A stretch of DNA of 64,000 nucleotides, taken from assembly GCA_003439945.1 (NCBI GenBank), contig QVRM01003945.1:25356-89355 (forward strand). Reading direction: 5' to 3'. The notes beneath the pieces were generated by a model. That model searched no databases. It saw nothing but the letters and a program-made list of their open reading frames with translations, and was not told the origin of the DNA. The position numbers were made by a program, and so were the translations under genes. This stretch comes from Dermanyssus gallinae. Its lineage: Eukaryota > Arthropoda > Arachnida > Mesostigmata > Dermanyssidae. This document shows, one piece after another, positions 59,374 to 64,000 of the stretch (its first letter is position 1; the number at the start of each line of letters is the position of its first letter).

Positions 59374-59650
59374 AAAAAATAGAAGAGAGCAGCCCAGAAA
59401 AACCGAATTATCTGCAGGGCTACGTGGCACAGCACGAGTAGCGAATAGGTATGAAGTGTCCGTGACCGTCCAATGACCGTGTTTGTAAGTTCTGTGGAAA
59501 ATGCAACGTCGATCGGTACTATGTACTTGATTGCATGGAAATAGATACAACGCCGCTGAAATCAAGAATACATCGCATACGGGAAACGTAAACCTTGATT
59601 CGCCGTTCAACTTACATTCCAACAAATTTGATGGTAAATAAAACAACTAT
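59374..59650 (+). mobile_element. Dispersed repeat R7, copy 2
   Basis: Counterpart of 46796-47077. The same frame ends with CKFCGKCNVDRYYVLDC and EIDTTPLKSRIH, then a stop near 59592, then an A-rich end GATGGTAAATAAAACAAC. The upstream block RAAQKNRIICRATWH matches RGAQRNRALICRVTWH of copy 1, with one frameshift between. Peptide conservation exceeds what drift of non-coding DNA would leave, so the ancestor was protein-coding. Confidence 0.65.
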
Positions 59651-60189
59651 TTAGTATATATAAACTTGACTTGCATGCAATTATGACCATTTTACGTTCC
59701 ATAAGACAAAATTCGGATTGAGACGAGGACGCGCAGAAAGGCCATGCAGTTGATTAACTTTTTCTCACTGTAATGATATCGGCGTTCACTTGCATTGCAG
59801 ATATACTAACCTCCAACGTGCTTAGGACCTCCCCTTCCCATATATAAATATATATATATAAACCGTATGTACGTATTTTAAACTATTTGCCTGTCGCTAG
59901 CTTGCGTCGGGTGTCATTCAGATTATGCATAATTTTTTGCCGGTAAGATCGGTTTTTTCATGCGTTAACTGGTTCTCCCGCAAACGTCGATTTTGCACAA
60001 CTATGTAGCAAAACTTAGGCAGAATAGCCACTTTTATAAATTTCACCTTTACTCCTAAGCAAGACGTTTCCGCCCCCACTTTCCACTTGCCGAGTTCTAC
60101 TAAGCCTTAAAATAAGTGCATACGGTTATGGAAGACCCTGTATTTATATAGGTTTGGTTATTAGAGAGAGAGAGAGAGAGACAAGGTAA
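59651..60189. other. AT-rich, no gene seen
   Basis: Ends in a (GA)n run at 60163-60182. No supported feature. Confidence 0.55.
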
Positions 60190-61293
60190 TAATAGAGAAG
60201 TAACAAGTACTATGGCAAGGATCAATCTCTGGTTGCGAATCAACAATCTATGTCTTAACGTAAAGAAGACAAAAATTATGAAAATCAAGATGGGGTACGC
60301 TGCTGAACCACCACTTAACATTACCTACCATTCATGTGCTTCCTTAGGTTGTTATGCTAATACGAATGTTGAAAACCTGCCGTTAAACAGATGTAATAAT
60401 ACCAGGCTGTGCTTCGACTCTGTGGCCGGTTCGAGTTTAGTTCTTGAGGCGAACTGCAATTGTCCGATAATTGGTGAGGTACACGACTATAAAAACCTTG
60501 GTCTGACGTTCCAGAATAACATCAAATGGGAAATTCATATTAAGCATATGATAAGCAAACTTGAGATGCTTTACTTTAGCATAAGTGACGACATATTGCC
60601 TCCCTTCAATTTAAGAAAATCGGGTATTGTGCGTTTCTTTTTTCACATTTAAAATAATGTGTTTTGCTATACGGTGCTTCATTTAAGTCGAATGTCGAAC
60701 CAATAGTACCTCTTCAGAAAAGATACATACGAAATATATTTGGATTAGCCTATAGGACAACCACTGAGGACATATGGAGAAATGAAAATATATTGCACTT
60801 CTATGATAATATGCATATATAGCATTCTGACACACTATATCAGGAACCTAACTCCTTTTGGAGCTACTTCTAATAATGCTTATCCTACCAGAAGTGCTGT
60901 AAACAATGTTGTAACACACCCAAATATAAGGGCTTGTGACAAATTATTCGATGCTCAGTTATTGCCTGGTAAACATAAACGCCAGATTTCCTCATCTGTT
61001 TAGATGTGTATTAGAATTATCTACAAAGGAATGCAAAGCCAAACTTAAACAACAGATTTCGCCGGCTATATTAAAAACATGTGTATTTGGATGAGTCTTT
61101 TAGCACATTTAAAACACAAATAAAAAATCTTTTTAACACCGTTATGTAATATGAAGGATGTTGACACATCCCACAAGAGCAAGCAGACACGGGCGATAGC
61201 CTTTTCTGCCAAATTACCTGAATAGTTATAATTGTTCGAATTTATGTAATAATGGAAAAGACCGTCTGGAAAAGACGGTCCTATCAAAAAAAA
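60190..61293 (+). mobile_element. LINE 3' end, Jockey-like, with poly-A tail
   Basis: A plus-strand frame from 60212 to 60652 reads ARINLWLRINNLCLNVKKTK (post-YADD block), DYKNLGLTFQNNIKWEIHI (the YLGV-HI block) and ISKLEMLYF. It continues after a stop as NVEPIVPLQKRYIRNIF and YRTTTEDIWRNENILHF (60690-60800), a thumb/C-terminal layout without RNase H. The 3' UTR ends with GACCGTCT-GGAAA-AGACGGTC, a perfect 8-bp hairpin (61260-61280), then CCTATC and A13, then an (AT)n tract. The element is 5'-truncated just past the RT palm. Clade call (Jockey-like) is by motif spelling only. Confidence 0.85.
61260..61280 (+). other. 3'-UTR hairpin of LINE
   Basis: GACCGTCT and AGACGGTC are perfectly complementary around a 5-nt loop, 6 bp before the poly-A tail. 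Terminal hairpins of this kind are recognised by the reverse transcriptase in some LINE/SINE pairs; a role here is inferred. Confidence 0.7.
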
Positions 61294-61869
61294 AAAAATA
61301 TATATATATATATATAAACGACACCCGTAGCGCGGGCTGCTACAGCGTTCTCCGCTGCAGAGGCTGACGTTGCCAAGACAGCATCCGCCGGCGCACCGGC
61401 GACAATGATATTACCTTGGTGGAGATGAGGAGAAGAAAATCAACAAATGAAGGGCTAGTAGCACGTCTCAGTAACATCAGAAGCAGCTGAGCAGTACTGC
61501 TGAGAAGGAGGGGAAGGAAGACATTGACAGTGCCGGCAGCAAAAAGCAATTAGCTTGGAAACAGCCAGTGGAGAACGGCGACGGCCTTGACAGCGCGGCT
61601 CCAGTTGCAGCCGACTGCGACATAATTGTGGATTTCCAAAGAAATCAAGTGGTTGTTAGTGGAACGCCGCCTGTGGCAAGGATAGTGTAGGATAATGTGA
61701 GATGGGCGCTGGGGGAAACCTGTGGTAGCTAAAGAAACGGTTGTGCACGGTTCCTCGACGCAGGGAGAGAACTAATGCGGTAATATAGTCAGCCAAACTT
61801 CAGTTGGCTTAATGAGTGGCTAAGTGGCTGCAGGACCTTCTATTGCAACAACTTGATGTGATACTGGAC
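61294..61869. other. No supported gene
   Basis: GC-richer than its flanks. It may be an unrecognised upstream part of the retroelement fragment that follows. Confidence 0.45.
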
Positions 61870-62310
61870 AATAGCAGAACCGCGAAGAAACAACAGAGGA
61901 ACACGCCCTATCATGCCAATATAGCGCCGGCCGCTACCTACAACACTATGCACTAAACGACGCCGTCCGCGATGAGCTGCAGAGTGCACAGGTACCGGCC
62001 GTGACAGACACCTCGGCCTTGGCGTTAACAGGGTACGACCATACGGCAAAACACTAACTTTTTGGAAGAGAGGTCGCCAGTTCGTGTGGGACGTCACGGG
62101 GTCATGTGCACTTACCGGAAGCAATGCTACTCGAACTAGCCAAAAAGCTAGTGTCTGTGCTTGTCTTGTGCAGGACCGCGAGTTATCGAAATACAGATAA
62201 TTTATTCTGCGTTTGAGCCAGGTGTTAAAACTTGGCAAGAACTTTAAAAGAACACTAAACGCGGTCACGAAGGATACTCGTTCTGGAGTGTCTACCTGCA
62301 GGGCGTACAC
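61870..62310 (+). mobile_element. Retroelement Cys/His C-terminal domain, copy 4
   Basis: The plus strand gives EEHALSCQYSAGRYLQHYALND (given as EEHALSCQYSAGRY and LQHYALND), which aligns with LHPLSCIKSHGRVSRHAEIN of the copy at 26100-26815. Then, after a frame change, come RVRPYGKTLTFWKRGRQFVW and DVTGSCAL (RPDG and WDAT equivalents, 62030-62110), followed by DRELSKYR. The conserved spacing between the Cys/His, RP.G and WD.T blocks supports homology even though RPDG is RPYG here. Confidence 0.7.
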
Positions 62311-62339
62311 ATTGAGGGTCAGCGGGGCAACGCTGGGCG

Positions 62340-62523
62340 TCAGTCTGACTATATATATGTTTATGATTATGATATATATATATGGTTGATATATGTATAT
62401 GAGATATATGATAGATATCTATAGAGTGATATATAGATAGATATAGAGATGTAATAAGATATTATAATATTATTATAATATATATATTATAACATATTAT
62501 ATATATATATATAATATATCATC

Positions 62524-62550
<27 letters not shown>
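62340..62550. repeat. AT-rich low-complexity tract
   Basis: Imperfect AT, ATAG and GATAT units, ending in a pure (AT)n at 62523-62550. Confidence 0.93.
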
Positions 62551-62558
<8 letters not shown>

Positions 62559-62630
62559 CGGTGAGAAAATCATTTTTGCCAATGGAAAGGGGGAGCGGAA
62601 CTGCTTCGTATAGGAGTGAGATAATTTTTT
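62551..62630. repeat. Dispersed repeat R4, copy 2
   Basis: Counterpart of 3597-3668: GGGGAGCGGAACTGCTTCGTA and TAGGAGTGAGA match GGAGGAGCGGAAATG and TAGGAGTGAGA there. It starts at the edge of an (AT)n tract. Unknown family. Confidence 0.65.
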
Positions 62631-62773
62631 TAATGAAATTTTTTTTAGGGGTGCTGTTCCGACATACGTTTGCAGAATGCACGATTGTGAGAGAACGCAC
62701 TTCTTCAATTGAAAACCAAGCACACCGGCGCATTCGGATAAAAACTATACTTGACCTAAGCGAGCGCACTGAC

Positions 62774-62777
62774 TATA

Positions 62778-62808
<31 letters not shown>
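62774..62808. repeat. (AT)n microsatellite
   Basis: About 16 AT units. Confidence 0.95.
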
Positions 62809-62814
<6 letters not shown>

Positions 62815-63252
62815 CGTTCGAACGTCGAAGCGAGCGGACGTGTTTTCGATTGCTTGTGAAGAGTGTGACGGTACTCAGCTGGGGAGCCGCAGCTTGACGT
62901 GGCGGTGCCCTGGTTGGACTGCGGTCGTCCTGCGCTTCATTTGAGTCCGAGAGGTGTCCCATGTGCGAGCGGTGAGGTGTTTGTTCGGTGGCATTGGTGT
63001 TGTGCGGTTGCAGTCGCTTCATAGTCGTCCATAACAGCCACGCTGTGGACACGGTACACATCCGTCGATTACGTGCATCTGTCCCGTCGGTTAAGAACAC
63101 TGACTTTGTTGATCCAAACGGTGGAACACTTGAGAACAGCTGTGCCAACTCGTCTTTATCTGGCGTCGGTTGACTGTTTGTAAACAGCGATCGGTTGGGG
63201 GTGACATATATATACGTGTGTATGTACACACATATAGAGCATAGGTGACACT

Positions 63253-63253
<1 letters not shown>

Positions 63254-63301
<48 letters not shown>
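63254..63301. repeat. (AT)n microsatellite
   Basis: About 23 AT units, ending directly before the gag-like region. Confidence 0.95.
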
Positions 63302-63303
<2 letters not shown>

Positions 63304-63324
63304 GCAAAACAAACGTAATCGGTT

Positions 63325-64000
63325 TTGCAAGTGAATGTGATAGCGGCCATGATTTCAAGCGCCCCTGACGGGGGAGGGTTACCTCCCGCGAGCCTCAACA
63401 TAGCGAACCTACGCACGGGTGAACCCGCAGCTAATGACGATATGTCGAGGCCGACGAGTGCTATGAGCAATGTATCCGTTGGTGTCAAACGGAGAAGAGA
63501 GGGCGCCGACGTCGACTCGGCTGTCGATGAGCTGCAAAGAGACGGTTTCACTGTCGTCACGAACGCGAAAGTGAAAAAAGCAGTTAATACGAGAGCAGAA
63601 ACAGCTAGACAGGTTGAAAGACGAGGTCAATTCGGGAGCACTCGGAGCATTCAGGGTCCGGATCAGGCACCGAGAGAATTCGGACGGGAGTCTGGCTGAA
63701 TTCAAGGAGGGTTCGATGATGCGCCTATTTAAAGCAATTCACACCTTGGTGCCGGAGGGTCGAATCTCGGGCAATAGGAGCCAGCATTTTCGTGAACATC
63801 TTTTCCATGGACGTAGCTCAGAGGCTCTCACGCTTAACGAACATTGACGAAATTCCGGTCACCGTTTCCTGCTCGGGCGTTTAAAGCTAGAATCCAAGGT
63901 GTTTGCACCTCGATCACGGAAGAGGAGATTGTGACAGAGCTCGCAAACCTGGGCGTTACAGACGCTCGAAGACCTGTTCGTGTCGTCTGGGGACCAAAAG
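63325..64000 (+). mobile_element. Gag-like ORF1 start of a non-LTR element, frameshifted, runs off the window
   Basis: The frame from 63325 (or Met 63349) stays open for 124 codons: a basic patch VKRRREGADV, then VKKAVNTRAETARQVERRG. Coding appears to shift frame at about 63640-63700 (EVNSGALGAFRVRIRHRE) and again at about 63780-63850 (SIFVNIFSMDVAQRLSRL, TNIDEIPVTVS). The last block, ARAFKARIQGVCTSITEEEI in the first frame, resembles the nucleic-acid-binding region before the zinc knuckles of LINE gag-like proteins (IRGV...EEEI pattern). The zinc knuckles and ORF2 would lie beyond the window. At least two frameshifts make it likely defective. Confidence 0.55.

Overview
The window looks like repeat-rich, gene-poor DNA from an animal genome, most likely an invertebrate and plausibly an arthropod. 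This is inferred from the mixture of elements seen: R1-like and other non-LTR retrotransposons, a mariner transposase, tRNA-derived SINEs, very many (AT)n tracts and large AAC/TTG triplet islands. Nothing looks bacterial: there are no operons, no long host reading frames and no rRNA. I could not support a single host protein-coding gene. Almost every open frame is low-complexity (poly-T, poly-N, poly-V, poly-L or I/Y runs read out of microsatellites) or a relic of a mobile element. Most of the window is probably intergenic or large-intron DNA; which one cannot be decided from the sequence alone.

Layout. 0-9 kb: an (AT)n edge, triplet-rich DNA, three copies of a tRNA-derived SINE (called SINE-1 here) and a decayed LINE at 4.27-6.18 kb. 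9-13.7 kb: a dense AAC/TTG triplet island with several strand switches. 14.6-15.7 kb: an old R1-like LINE on the minus strand. 16-25 kb: mostly featureless DNA with triplet patches and a tRNA-like half. 25-28.7 kb: two copies of a retroelement C-terminal domain with a Cys/His cluster and an R1-like LINE copy. 29.6-31.4 kb and 34-35 kb: further triplet islands. 31.6-33.3 kb: a minus-strand LINE relic. 36.65-37.7 kb: a mariner element with an intact 5' end but no 3' end. 38.9-42.5 kb: three different LINE relics side by side. 44-51 kb: triplet patches, two copies of a second SINE (SINE-2) and several anonymous dispersed repeats. 51.95-53.0 kb: a young, 5'-truncated R1-like insertion with poly-A tail, open frame and a 14-bp target-site duplication. 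57.7-64 kb: two more copies of the Cys/His retroelement domain, the 3' end of another LINE with poly-A tail, and the start of a gag-like ORF1 at the right edge.

The most useful content is the set of repeat families that occur more than once in the window and can be cross-aligned by eye: SINE-1 (3 copies), SINE-2 (2), the Cys/His C-terminal retroelement domain (4), the R1-like family (2 clear copies and an older relative), and four anonymous pairs (3.6/62.6 kb, 31.5/44.2 kb, 37.9/50.9 kb, 46.8/59.4 kb). Coordinates of degraded elements are approximate. Family names rest on motif recognition, not on a database search.
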